Source: Holosporaceae bacterium UBA5542 (lineage in GTDB: Bacteria; Pseudomonadota; Alphaproteobacteria; UBA7879; UBA5542). From it: DNA of 10,873 nt. Below are positions 1 through 7,397 of this stretch, piece after piece. The translations under genes were made by a program, and so were the position numbers. Position 1 is the stretch's first letter, and each line of letters starts with the position of its first letter. The DNA lies in the NCBI GenBank assembly GCA_002426825.1, contig DINK01000024.1:35150-46022 (forward strand), given 5' to 3'. Under the pieces are notes generated by a model that did no database searches, was not told where the DNA came from, and saw nothing but the letters and a program-made list of their open reading frames with translations.

Positions 1-22
1 TCGAATCCCTCTCTCTCCGCCA
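1..22 (+). tRNA. 3' end of a tRNA, probably tRNA-Ser (partial)
   Basis: Only the last 22 bases are in the window. They read as the end of the T loop (TCGAAT), the 3' strand of the T stem (CCCTC), a seven-base acceptor strand (TCTCTCC), a G discriminator and an encoded CCA. An acceptor strand TCTCTCC implies a 5' end GGAGAGA, which together with a G discriminator is typical of bacterial tRNA-Ser. The anticodon and variable arm lie outside the window, so the isotype is inferred. A T-rich run at 25-37 follows directly and may help end the transcript. Confidence 0.75.
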
Positions 23-73
23 TGTTTTTTCTTTTTTAATCCTGAATCTTATGACAAATTCAAGCGCAAATAA

Positions 74-95
74 ACTTAAGATGCACTTATTAAGT
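74..95. promoter_or_regulatory. Inverted repeat upstream of the methyltransferase-MarR gene
   Basis: ACTTAA (74-79) and TTAAGT (90-95) are perfect inverted arms with a ten-base spacer, about 63 bases before the ATG at 158. The spacing of the arms is in the range of operators bound by MarR-type dimers, and the downstream gene carries a MarR-like domain. That link is inference. Six-base arms made mostly of A and T also arise by chance in AT-rich DNA. I could not assign a convincing -35/-10 pair in 38-157. Confidence 0.2.
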
Positions 96-157
96 CCCCA
101 AAATAAGCTATTCCTATCGAAAATCGCTAATTTAAAAATAATTGCGATGGATATAAT

Positions 158-1351
158 ATGAAAATTACATCTATAAAAAATCCTATTGTTGTTGAAGCGC
201 GAAATTTGCAGTCTTCTGCAAATCGAAAAGAATTAGGAAAAGCACTGCTGTATGGGACTGAGCAAATTAGTTGGGCAATACAAAACGGAGTAGAAATAGA
301 CTTTCTCCTTACAAGCTCTAGAGAAAGAAGGGACCTTTTTTCCTCTATCTCAGCAGAAAAGATAATAGAAGTCAGTGAGGGAATTTTAAAAAAAATTAGC
401 GGAACAAATTACCTAGTTCCATACATGGCTATAGCAAAAGCTAACGCTTACAGAACAATAAGTAACGATTTTGTTGTTGTTTTAAACAATCTTCAAGACT
501 TTGGAAACATTGGCTCTATAATCCGCACAGGAAAAGGTTTTTCAATAGATGAGTTTGTGTTTGTTAACATGAAGTCAGATCCTTTCTCAAGAAAAGTGAT
601 AGACAGTTCAAGGGGAACCGTATTCAACAGCAAATTTTGTGAATATTATGATGATAAATCTGCAATTAACTCTCTTAAACAAGCAGGCTACCAGATAATT
701 GTTACCTCACCTCACGCTAGAAACTTGCAGTCACAAACCCCTTTAAAAAATAAGAAAATTGCGCTGGTAATTGGCAATGAAAGCACTGGCGCAAGTCAAG
801 AATTTATGAACTCAGCAGATATCACAGTTCAAGTCCCAATGAGTACATCTGTTGAGTCATTGAATGCTTCAGTTTCAGCAGGCATTTCTATTTATGAACT
901 CAAATTTAAACAGGTTTTGATTATGTTAAAAGAAAAAATATTTTCAAATTTAGGACGACAAATTGGTGTCACAGCCAAGTTGATTCGTAGCGCATTCGAC
1001 AAAGAAGTAAGATCCTGCAGTGATTTAAGTGGTCTGCAAGTAATTTTGATGATGATTATGGCTTTAGACAAAACAATGACATCAGCAGAAATATCTCGTG
1101 ATATTTCTGTGTTTGGAGATGACCTTCAAGAGCTTCTTAATAAAATTGAAGAAAAGAATTATTTGATCAAGAAAGACGATACTTATTGCTTAACCGACAA
1201 AGGAACCGAATTTTTAGCAGAAATTTGGCCAGTCGTAGAAAGAACTCATCAAAAAATATTAGAGTCTGTATCTGAGGATGAGTTATCAGAGTTGCAGAGT
1301 ATTCTTACAAAAATTCAAGTTGGCTGCAAAAAGCTTTTAAGTACTGACTAG
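158..1351 (+). CDS. SpoU/TrmH-family RNA 2'-O-methyltransferase with C-terminal MarR-like winged-helix domain
   Basis: A 397-residue protein in two parts. Residues 1-95 resemble the substrate-binding domain of TrmH-type enzymes. Residues ~105-250 form a SPOUT methyltransferase domain with its three motifs: motif 1 DFGNIGSIIRTG (114-125), motif 2 LVIGNESTGAS (203-213), and motif 3 with VPMSTSVESLNASVS (226-240). The family methylates a ribose 2'-OH of rRNA or tRNA using S-adenosylmethionine through a knotted fold. Ordinary members end near residue 250. Here another ~140 residues follow that look like a MarR regulator: an N-terminal dimer helix (SNLGRQIGVTAKLIRSAFDK), a helix-turn-helix around 307-331 (TSAEISRDISVFGDDLQELL), a wing ending CLTDKGTEFL, and a long C-terminal helix. 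The RNA target is unknown; rRNA methylation giving antibiotic resistance is possible. It stands alone on the plus strand. ATG is preceded by only a weak ribosome site (GATGG at 146-150). Methyltransferase call strong, MarR call good. Confidence 0.9.
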   Translation: MKITSIKNPIVVEARNLQSSANRKELGKALLYGTEQISWAIQNGVEIDFLLTSSRERRDLFSSISAEKIIEVSEGILKKISGTNYLVPYMAIAKANAYRTISNDFVVVLNNLQDFGNIGSIIRTGKGFSIDEFVFVNMKSDPFSRKVIDSSRGTVFNSKFCEYYDDKSAINSLKQAGYQIIVTSPHARNLQSQTPLKNKKIALVIGNESTGASQEFMNSADITVQVPMSTSVESLNASVSAGISIYELKFKQVLIMLKEKIFSNLGRQIGVTAKLIRSAFDKEVRSCSDLSGLQVILMMIMALDKTMTSAEISRDISVFGDDLQELLNKIEEKNYLIKKDDTYCLTDKGTEFLAEIWPVVERTHQKILESVSEDELSELQSILTKIQVGCKKLLSTD

Positions 1352-1398
1352 ATCATAATACATAAAGTTACTAGCCAAAAATTTAAGAAGTCCATACT

Positions 1399-1459
1399 AA
1401 AAAAACGGCAATATTAGGTTTGCAGGAATTGTAAATCGGGTCACTTTGAATTCATTGCC
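1399..1459 (-). terminator. Possible terminator of the polysaccharide operon
   Basis: Read on the minus strand, GGCAAT (1459-1454) pairs with ATTGCC (1412-1407), and directly inside it GAATT (1453-1449) pairs with AATTC (1430-1426). This leaves a 13-base bulge on one side and an 18-base loop. One base later comes a run of seven T (1405-1399). It sits 38 bases after the stop of the last gene, in the convergent gap. The bulge and AT-rich inner stem make it a weak candidate. Confidence 0.3.
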
Positions 1460-1496
1460 CCAGTCACCACAGCACATCAAAAAACCATTGCTGAAA

Positions 1497-2636
1497 TTAA
1501 GAAATTTTACTGATAAGGGTTTTGTAAGCCACAACCATTTTCCTATTTGAAAAGCGCGCACGCACGTGGTCTCTATTTTTCTTCCAGGCGCTGTCCCCAA
1601 GAGATTGAGTTGCTTTCAAAATCGCTTTTGATAACAAAGTTGGATCTTTTGAAGGCACGATAAAACAGTTCTTCAGATCCTTAATGGCCTCCCTATTACC
1701 CCCCACATCGGTTGCAACTACACTTAGCCCCGCCTCTAGTTTTTCTAAAAGCGCATTTGAAAAACCTTCTTCATGAGATGCCATTACCCCCACATCCATC
1801 ACATGTAAAAGGTCTTGTACATCATGTCTCAAACCCAAAAAAGAAACGTGTTTATGAATACCAAGCTGTTCTACATATTGCTTAAGGTCAGACGCAATAC
1901 CCCCATCTTTGCCCACCAGAAATAATTTTATGTTTTTTAATGTTGAAGTCGGTATCATCGAGAGAGCCTTAAGCAAATCGCGATGCCCCTTGTACCCAAT
2001 TAGGTTGGCCACGTAAATAATACCAATATTCCCCGGCACCAGCCCAAGGCTTTTCTTTAAATGTTCTTTTTTCTCTTTTTGTAAAGTCGTCGAAGAAAAG
2101 GTTAAGCCATTATAAATAACATCAGCTTTCCGTCTCACATGAGGCATTGATACTGCTAAATCATTAAGAACAGCCTGAGAATTACAAACAATCTCTCGAG
2201 ACAAATTAAGACTAATTTGGTCCATTTTGTGTGCAAGGAAATTTCTATCTCTATACCCTGTTAAACTCCGCCAGCACGTCATAGATGGAATGCTAAATAA
2301 GCACCCAATAATTGCTCCTAAAAAATTAGGAAGCGGTAAAAAAGACTGAATGATTTTAGGGCGACCAGAAAAAAGAATGGTGTAGGAAATATTAAAAAAA
2401 ACCCCAATCGCCCGCATAAGAAGACAAAAACGATTTTTAGAAAATGGGCTGTGAATACCGCGCACATCCACGCCCATTTTTTTAAAACGCGCATAAAGGG
2501 GGCCCGTTGTTGAAAAAGAAAACAGCTTGATATGATATTGATTTTTCAACCCATCACACAAAGATAAGATTTGAGTTTCTGTACCACCCACATCAAGCCG
2601 CATGGTTACAATATAAATCGATTCTTTAGAGTTCAT
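1497..2636 (-). CDS. Family 4 (GT-B) glycosyltransferase
   Basis: A 379-residue protein of normal GT4 length. The N-terminal half begins with a Rossmann strand and the acceptor-side loop LDVGGTETQ (14-22), common in GT4 enzymes. The C-terminal half opens with IGIIYVANLIGYKGHRDLL (204-222) and carries the donor-binding element ASHEEGFSNALLEKLEAG (286-303), containing the E-x7-E pair (E290, E298), followed by VVATDVGGNREAI. Such enzymes move a sugar from a nucleotide donor, with retention, onto a growing lipid-linked glycan at the cytoplasmic face of the inner membrane. Donor and acceptor cannot be read from sequence. The start ATG overlaps the stop of the upstream gene as ATGA (2633-2636), so translation is probably coupled. 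It is the last gene of the minus-strand run and converges on the methyltransferase gene. Confidence 0.9.
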   Translation of the reverse strand: MNSKESIYIVTMRLDVGGTETQILSLCDGLKNQYHIKLFSFSTTGPLYARFKKMGVDVRGIHSPFSKNRFCLLMRAIGVFFNISYTILFSGRPKIIQSFLPLPNFLGAIIGCLFSIPSMTCWRSLTGYRDRNFLAHKMDQISLNLSREIVCNSQAVLNDLAVSMPHVRRKADVIYNGLTFSSTTLQKEKKEHLKKSLGLVPGNIGIIYVANLIGYKGHRDLLKALSMIPTSTLKNIKLFLVGKDGGIASDLKQYVEQLGIHKHVSFLGLRHDVQDLLHVMDVGVMASHEEGFSNALLEKLEAGLSVVATDVGGNREAIKDLKNCFIVPSKDPTLLSKAILKATQSLGDSAWKKNRDHVRARFSNRKMVVAYKTLISKIS

Positions 2637-3838
2637 GATTCCAAAAAGCCCCGCAATACATCAAGCCGATGGGCATGGGTATGGTTCTCCATCACATAGT
2701 CGTAAGTACGATCAACCATTTTTTGTCGAAGGATGTCATCTTTCAACAGCTCACACAATTCATCAATATTTTTAAATTTCTTATCCAGGGGAAAGTAATG
2801 CTCGTAAGGCGTCAAAATATCATTATAGCGCCCTTCAAACATAACGTTTACTGTTTTTGTACCAATCGCATCAAAATGCCGAGATGAAATTGCTTTACTA
2901 TAAAAAGGACATTTTTTTTTGTTTTTGAAAAACTTCTGATAGATGTCCTCAAAGTCAGCGCTTTCATCAATCCGATAACTTTCTGTCAGAAATTTTTTTG
3001 TAAGTTGCCGCACTTTTTTCTTCATTTCAGGCGTCAACAATCTCCCCACTTTTTGCAGTAAAGGGTGCCCCGTTGGCAAGACAATCTTCTTTTCTTTATC
3101 TTTTATGTAATCTGTGATTTCCTTGACAGTTTGATCATCTTTTTCCAAATAAAAAGACCCTGCTTCTGTTGAGATCATCCCCTTCATTTGACTTAGAAAA
3201 TCACGCCACGACCCCCGATCAAACCGTGCCTGAGCATCCTTTTTTTGCCCCACATCCACGTTCAAACTTAGGGTATCAGCTTCTCTTAAAAAGAAATCAC
3301 GAATCGCGTTTCTTTCGTTATCCCCAATATACTTACCATACTGGGCAGAGCGTGTTCCTAAATCAACAGGTCGATCGGTTTGAGATGACGTTGGATAAAA
3401 TGTTTTAGGGTTTAAAGCATGGGGCAACGATCTGACTTTGGGTGCCTTACAGTCCTCGTAAAGCCATTTACCAGTCTCTTCCAACAGTTGCGTTAAAATA
3501 AGATCGGGCGCAATTTCAGAAAGCATTTTAATTTTCGATGCCATCCCCACTGTAGGTAAATTAACTTCATTGCCCACAAAAGATACTACCCTCCCTTTTC
3601 TTTGCTGAAAAGCACCAACAAAAGGGCGTAAAAATTCAAGTGTGTCTGCCGTCATCGAGTGGTGTAAAATAACCAAAGGATATTCTTCAATATCTTTAGA
3701 AATGGCATCTGTTTTTCTTTTTTCTAAAACATTAATTGCTTTTGTTTCAAAAAAAGAATGTTCTTCAAAAGCCTCGATCCAATCATCATAATAAGAAAGC
3801 AGATTCGTTGAAAAAGCATAAAGTAAAAGCGTTTTCAT
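2633..3838 (-). CDS. Putative GT-B glycosyltransferase with CgeB-like C-terminal domain
   Basis: A 401-residue soluble protein. The clearest homology is at 315-368: KAISSRHFDAIGTKTVNVMF followed by YNDILTPYEHYFPLDKKFKN and IDELCELLKDD. This is the pattern of the 'glycosyl transferases group 1' C-terminal domain found in CgeB-like proteins, where a fixed Arg-His precedes the donor pocket and an acidic segment comes next. The N-terminal half has a Rossmann-like start (MKTLLLYAF) and the segment PDLILTQLLEETGKWL (111-126). A Lys/Glu/Asp-rich region at about 232-312 separates the halves. Its acceptor and donor are unknown. Both ends overlap neighbours as ATGA (with the 2-epimerase at 3835-3838, with the GT4 gene at 2633-2636). 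No Shine-Dalgarno is seen, which fits translational coupling. Family call moderate; it may act on an unusual sugar made by this cluster. Confidence 0.65.
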   Translation of the reverse strand: MKTLLLYAFSTNLLSYYDDWIEAFEEHSFFETKAINVLEKRKTDAISKDIEEYPLVILHHSMTADTLEFLRPFVGAFQQRKGRVVSFVGNEVNLPTVGMASKIKMLSEIAPDLILTQLLEETGKWLYEDCKAPKVRSLPHALNPKTFYPTSSQTDRPVDLGTRSAQYGKYIGDNERNAIRDFFLREADTLSLNVDVGQKKDAQARFDRGSWRDFLSQMKGMISTEAGSFYLEKDDQTVKEITDYIKDKEKKIVLPTGHPLLQKVGRLLTPEMKKKVRQLTKKFLTESYRIDESADFEDIYQKFFKNKKKCPFYSKAISSRHFDAIGTKTVNVMFEGRYNDILTPYEHYFPLDKKFKNIDELCELLKDDILRQKMVDRTYDYVMENHTHAHRLDVLRGFLES

Positions 3839-4902
3839 GATATTTTTAAATCTCGAATGATTTCTTGTACAATTTTATGAGCCGCATTCCCTTGGCCATA
3901 ATCAGCAATTTCTTTTCGGGAACCTTCATACTGTTCGCTACGCCACAATCGGTTCCACCCTGCTTCTATTGTTTCCACCCATTCCGTTTCACTTCTAAGC
4001 GTGATGCAAGGCACTTGATGAAAATATGCTTCCTTTTGTAAGCCACCCGAATCTGTAATGATATAGGCTGCATTTTGAATTAAAAATTGTGTTTCAAAAT
4101 AGCTTGTCGGCGAAATACAAATAAGGTTTTTTTTGCTATCTTCGGGCAAGTTTTCCATAAGCTTTTTAGAACGCGGATGTACAGGAAAGATAATTTTTAA
4201 ATTTTCCTCTTCACTAAATTGATGCACATAATCAAATATTTCTTTAAAAACTTGGGGGCTATGTGTCGACTCTGCCCGATGCACAGTTAATAAAGCATAC
4301 TTATTTTTTACAAACGAAAACTTCTCTTCAAGTTGAGTATTCTCAGCAATACGTGATTTTGCATGAAGTGTGGCATCATACATGACATCTCCCACATGAA
4401 AGACATTCTTTTCGATACCTTCTTTTTTTAATTGTTGTACTGCACTGTGCGTAGGGCAAAACAAAAGGGCACTTACGTGATCTGTTAGAATACGATTGAT
4501 TTCTTCTGGCATTTGTCGATTAAACGAACGAAGCCCCGCTTCTACATGATACACAGGAATATGTAACTTTGCTGCAGATAGCGCCCCTGCAAGCGTCGAG
4601 TTTGTATCGCCATACACAAGAACAGCCGACGGTTTCTCTGTCAATAAAATTTCATCTATCTGTTCAAGCATGCGCCCTGTCATCGCCCCATGGGATAAAC
4701 CATTGATATTAAGTTTATAGCGGGGCTTGGGAATTTCCAGTTCTTGGAAAAAAACATCCGACATGTCCGCATCATGATGTTGGCCAGTATGCACAATAAT
4801 TTCTTCCAAATCATCGTGCTGTGCAAATGCCCTTGAAAGTGTTGCTGCTTTAATAAACTGGGGTCGCGCCCCAATAACAGTGATGATTTTATGTTTAGTC
4901 AT
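3835..4902 (-). CDS. UDP-N-acetylglucosamine 2-epimerase family protein (WecB/WbpI-like)
   Basis: A non-hydrolysing UDP-sugar 2-epimerase that inverts C2, for example UDP-GlcNAc to UDP-ManNAc, through a 2-acetamidoglucal intermediate. From ATG at 4902 it is 355 residues, the usual length. Visible landmarks: IGARPQFIKA (10-19), HTGQHHDADMS (38-48), YGDTNSTLAG (97-106, Asp99), VEAGLRSF (120-127, Glu121), MPEEINR (131-137), LLTVHRAES (204-212, His208) and ITDSGGLQKEA (282-292). The Asp, two Glu and His match the catalytic set of WecB. HGAMTGRM and MSDVFFQELEIPKP recall WbpI-type enzymes, which act on 2,3-diacetamido uronic acid substrates, so the true substrate may not be UDP-GlcNAc. The frame opens at TTG 4926, but the ATG puts the Rossmann strand in the usual place and follows GGAAAAGC. 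Its stop overlaps the next gene as ATGA. Confidence 0.92.
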   Translation of the reverse strand: MTKHKIITVIGARPQFIKAATLSRAFAQHDDLEEIIVHTGQHHDADMSDVFFQELEIPKPRYKLNINGLSHGAMTGRMLEQIDEILLTEKPSAVLVYGDTNSTLAGALSAAKLHIPVYHVEAGLRSFNRQMPEEINRILTDHVSALLFCPTHSAVQQLKKEGIEKNVFHVGDVMYDATLHAKSRIAENTQLEEKFSFVKNKYALLTVHRAESTHSPQVFKEIFDYVHQFSEEENLKIIFPVHPRSKKLMENLPEDSKKNLICISPTSYFETQFLIQNAAYIITDSGGLQKEAYFHQVPCITLRSETEWVETIEAGWNRLWRSEQYEGSRKEIADYGQGNAAHKIVQEIIRDLKIS

Positions 4903-5167
4903 GCTTTTCCGAATAACAACCGCCAATGCCTACCACATGACCATCATGTAAAGAAACACCTCGATTATCAAAAGTTAAATAGTATAAAAATTCTCTACTA
5001 AAATTATTCAGTCCTTTATCAAGCTTGGCCTTAAATCTTTTTGGCAACCTATTCATCTCCATCCACATCTCTAAGTATATTAATAAAAAATCTTCATGGA
5101 TATAGAAGCAGCTCCAATCATCATAAAAAACGAAGACAAGGTATCTTTTACCCGCTTTGTAACACTT
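4895..5167 (-). other. Unrecognised small reading frame or 5'-truncated gene remnant between acyltransferase and 2-epimerase
   Basis: The 221-base gap between the acyltransferase stop and the longest 2-epimerase frame is not empty. One minus-strand frame is open from 5167 to the TAA at 4897-4895, 90 codons with a protein-like composition: YLVFVFYDDWSCFYIHEDF, then LEMWMEMNRLPKRFKAKLDK, GLNNFSREFLYYLTFDNRG and a Gly-rich end HDGHVVGIGGCYSEKHD. Its stop lies just inside the 2-epimerase gene, the ATG of which (4902) overlaps the frame by eight bases, as in coupled genes. There is no ATG, GTG or TTG before the ATG at 5068 (giving 57 residues), and the candidate ATGs at 5068, 5062 and 5056 lack a well-spaced ribosome site. 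It is therefore either a 3' remnant of a lost gene, a gene started at a rare codon, or a chance frame. I recognise no family. Confidence 0.4.
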
Positions 5168-6311
5168 TCATTTTCCCAAAGCTCATCAACGGCGCCTCAA
5201 AAAAAGTGTAGACAAAAAAAACAATAAAAAATAAAAGGGTTAACGTAGAAAAAAAGTTAAGTCCTATCAAAAAACAATACACAATAATTGGTCCATGAAG
5301 GGCGTATAACGAATAGCTAATATTGCCTACACTCCCTAAAGCCGACGGAATATCACGCTTCCTACTTTCTATCTTCAAAATTAAAAGGCCAATCAAATAC
5401 ACAACAGAAATTTTTTTAAGTTCAGAAAAAATGAATAGTTTAATAAATGGACTTAACGTCACACAAAGAGAAGCTAAAACGATAAACTTTTTAATAAAGA
5501 AATTTCTTTTCTCTTTAAACTCAACAAAATAAGCACCTAACCACCAGTAAATCGAGAAAGAAACAAAAGAGCCATTATGCCACCATCCTCGATAAGCAGG
5601 GTATACAAGAACAAGAAAAAAAGAAAGCGCCCACACAATACCAAGGGTAAGCACAATTTTTTTTAATGGAACTTTTCTTAAACAAAGGAAATAAATTAAT
5701 CCGTACGCAATATAAAGCCAAATTTCAACCATGACCGTTGTCAAAATACCATTGCCCTGATAGGAAACTTTGAAGAGCGAGGGAATAAAACTAGATATCC
5801 CGAAAAACTTTACCAAAATAGGAAGAATTCCTATAGAAGATGTGCCTAATAAAGCCGCTGCTTTAAGTGGTGACAGTGCAAAACTTTTAAAGAAAAGAAA
5901 TACGCCCGTCAGAATACCTAACCAGTAAAGTGGTAAAATGCGAAAAGCACGCCGTACAAAAAATCTTTTGAAGGAGCTGGGCAAACCAAAACGAAAGCCA
6001 TTTCGATGAACGCAGTAACCACTTAAAAAAATAAAACCTAGAACAGCAGGGTGTGTTTCTCCATACTTTTGAAAACCTTTAACAAATGCTAAATTAAGAA
6101 TAAAAAATACCTTTGACACGCCTCTATTGCTTGTTTCATTTGTATATAAAAACCATGGGACCATGTGTGCAAGCAACACCCAAAACGCTAACAAAAAACG
6201 TAAAAAGTCTATGCTATGCGAACGGCTTTTATCGCGTTTTTTTTGGGTAAACAGGGGAATAGTGGTGCTTTGATAAATTTGTTCCAGTCTAGAAGCAATC
6301 CAACAAAACAT
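5148..6311 (-). CDS. Membrane acyltransferase, family 3 (probable sugar O-acyltransferase)
   Basis: An integral membrane protein of 387 residues from ATG 6311, the usual size for acyltransferase family 3, which moves acetyl or other acyl groups onto O-antigen, capsule or exopolysaccharide sugars. The family signature is clear: HSIDFLRFLLAFWVLLAHMV (32-51), with Arg38 and the likely active-site His49, then FIFLSGYCV (93-101) and RFFVRRAFRILPLYW (116-130). About ten hydrophobic segments follow, ending in FFVYTFFEAPLM. The frame is open to an ATG at 6419, but that would overlap the upstream epimerase by 98 bases. ATG 6311 has AAGAAG six bases before it and lies ten bases after that gene's stop, so I prefer it. 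The specific acyl group and acceptor are not readable. Likely modifies the glycan made by this cluster. Confidence 0.88.
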   Translation of the reverse strand: MFCWIASRLEQIYQSTTIPLFTQKKRDKSRSHSIDFLRFLLAFWVLLAHMVPWFLYTNETSNRGVSKVFFILNLAFVKGFQKYGETHPAVLGFIFLSGYCVHRNGFRFGLPSSFKRFFVRRAFRILPLYWLGILTGVFLFFKSFALSPLKAAALLGTSSIGILPILVKFFGISSFIPSLFKVSYQGNGILTTVMVEIWLYIAYGLIYFLCLRKVPLKKIVLTLGIVWALSFFLVLVYPAYRGWWHNGSFVSFSIYWWLGAYFVEFKEKRNFFIKKFIVLASLCVTLSPFIKLFIFSELKKISVVYLIGLLILKIESRKRDIPSALGSVGNISYSLYALHGPIIVYCFLIGLNFFSTLTLLFFIVFFVYTFFEAPLMSFGKMKVLQSG

Positions 6312-6317
6312 AGGATT

Positions 6318-6323
6318 CTTCTT
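6318..6323 (-). promoter_or_regulatory. Ribosome binding site that decides the acyltransferase start
   Basis: AAGAAG on the minus strand ends six bases before ATG 6311 and overlaps the stop of the upstream epimerase. The earlier in-frame ATGs have no usable site: 6350 has none, and 6419 has only GAAAG directly touching the ATG. This supports starting the acyltransferase at 6311. Confidence 0.5.
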
Positions 6324-7362
6324 AAGACGACTCGTCCATAAAATAAGCATGTTTTTGTATGTTATATGTGATGAAAGATTTGTTTTCTTGTGTCCACTTG
6401 ATGGTTTTTTCCAACCCATCTTTCAAAGACATTTTTGCTTTAAATCCAATGTCTCTTTCTGCTTTTTCTGTTGAACCAAATCTTTTTCCAGACCGATCCC
6501 ACGGACGCGCAGGAGAAAGAGCAACAGGTGTTTTGTTATGGGTAAGCTCATTAATCGTTAACGCCAATTCCTTAATTGTTGTTTCCACACCTGATGCCAA
6601 GTTATATACATCGCCCGCTTTTCCTTCTAAGGCACAGCACACAAGTCCCTCAACAATATCATCAACATAAATAAAGTCTCTAGATGCTTGCCCCCCATTT
6701 TCCAATGGCAAAGCTTCTCCCTGTAAAGATTTCCAAATAAAAGTAGGCGTTACATTTCTCCAAACAGTTGCTGGAGTGTGGCGCCATTGGCCAGCGCCTA
6801 AAATTTCCCGCGGTCCATACACATTCTGGAACCGCGCTTTGACAAAGGGTAACTCAAATTTCATCCAGTAATAGTTGCCGTAAAATTCACCAAATATTTT
6901 TGAAAACTGATAGGGACTGTCGTGATAAAGAGACACTTCTGCATCTTCATCTGTGGCATCTACATCATCATATGTTTTTTTAGCCACAGTGCACCCTGCT
7001 GATGCATAGACAAACTTTTTAATAGGCACACCCTTAAAATGCTCACACAGTTTAAGAGTTGTAATCGTATTGTTATCATGATCCGCAATAGGATCAGCAA
7101 TACTTGATTGGTTGCCATGATATGTGGCCAAGTGGAAAACATAATCATAATCAGTGCCCGTTTTTTGCAACACCCGGTCATCTGCAATCGACCCTTTAAT
7201 AAAGCAAAGGCGTTTATCCCGAGGCAGGTTGTCAGCCTCTGCAGACATTAGATTATCGACAACCGTAACAACTGAAGCCCCTTCATCAAGTAAGCGGAAA
7301 CAAAGGTTGCTGCCAACAAATCCAGCACCACCTACTACCAATATTCTTTGTTTAGAAAACAT
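6322..7362 (-). CDS. NAD-dependent nucleotide-sugar epimerase/dehydratase (extended SDR)
   Basis: A 346-residue extended short-chain dehydrogenase/reductase acting on a nucleotide-activated sugar in the cytoplasm. Landmarks: nucleotide-binding loop VGGAGFVGSN (10-19), Asp36 at the end of strand 2 (binds the adenosine ribose, suggesting NAD), the catalytic Ser region VYASAGCTVA (118-127, Ser121), Tyr151-x3-Lys155 in SPYQFSKIFGE, and the UDP-sugar loop ASRDFIYVDD (226-235). It is full length. The last ~25 residues (after KTIKWTQENKS) extend beyond the usual end. Members include 4-epimerases, 4,6-dehydratases and decarboxylases, and sequence alone does not tell which. It follows a second SDR gene by 35 bases; their Rossmann loops match in layout but they differ elsewhere, so they probably catalyse different steps in one pathway. 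The ATG has only a weak upstream site. Confidence 0.9.
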   Translation of the reverse strand: MFSKQRILVVGGAGFVGSNLCFRLLDEGASVVTVVDNLMSAEADNLPRDKRLCFIKGSIADDRVLQKTGTDYDYVFHLATYHGNQSSIADPIADHDNNTITTLKLCEHFKGVPIKKFVYASAGCTVAKKTYDDVDATDEDAEVSLYHDSPYQFSKIFGEFYGNYYWMKFELPFVKARFQNVYGPREILGAGQWRHTPATVWRNVTPTFIWKSLQGEALPLENGGQASRDFIYVDDIVEGLVCCALEGKAGDVYNLASGVETTIKELALTINELTHNKTPVALSPARPWDRSGKRFGSTEKAERDIGFKAKMSLKDGLEKTIKWTQENKSFITYNIQKHAYFMDESS

Positions 7363-7397
7363 TACGTTTATATCTGCTTACCAAAAAACTGTTAACT

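Noticed and set aside
152..157. Perfect TATAAT next to the methyltransferase ATG, as a -10 box
   Set aside because: It ends one base before the ATG, so transcription would begin downstream of the start codon; no matching -35 is seen about 17 bases upstream.
146..160. Four-codon minicistron (ATG GAT ATA ATA TGA) overlapping the methyltransferase start
   Set aside because: Too short and without its own ribosome site; overlaps like this arise by chance in AT-rich DNA.
1397..1600. 67-residue minus-strand frame across the end of the GT4 gene and the convergent gap
   Set aside because: Its first half is the other frame of the GT4 gene, and the rest shows no recognisable motif or ribosome site.
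4903..4926. TTG at 4926 as the start of the 2-epimerase
   Set aside because: It adds eight residues before the usual N-terminus; the ATG at 4902 places the IGARPQ motif where the family has it.
6359..6670. 103-residue plus-strand frame inside the second SDR gene
   Set aside because: It is antisense to a gene with clear family motifs and has no recognisable domain.
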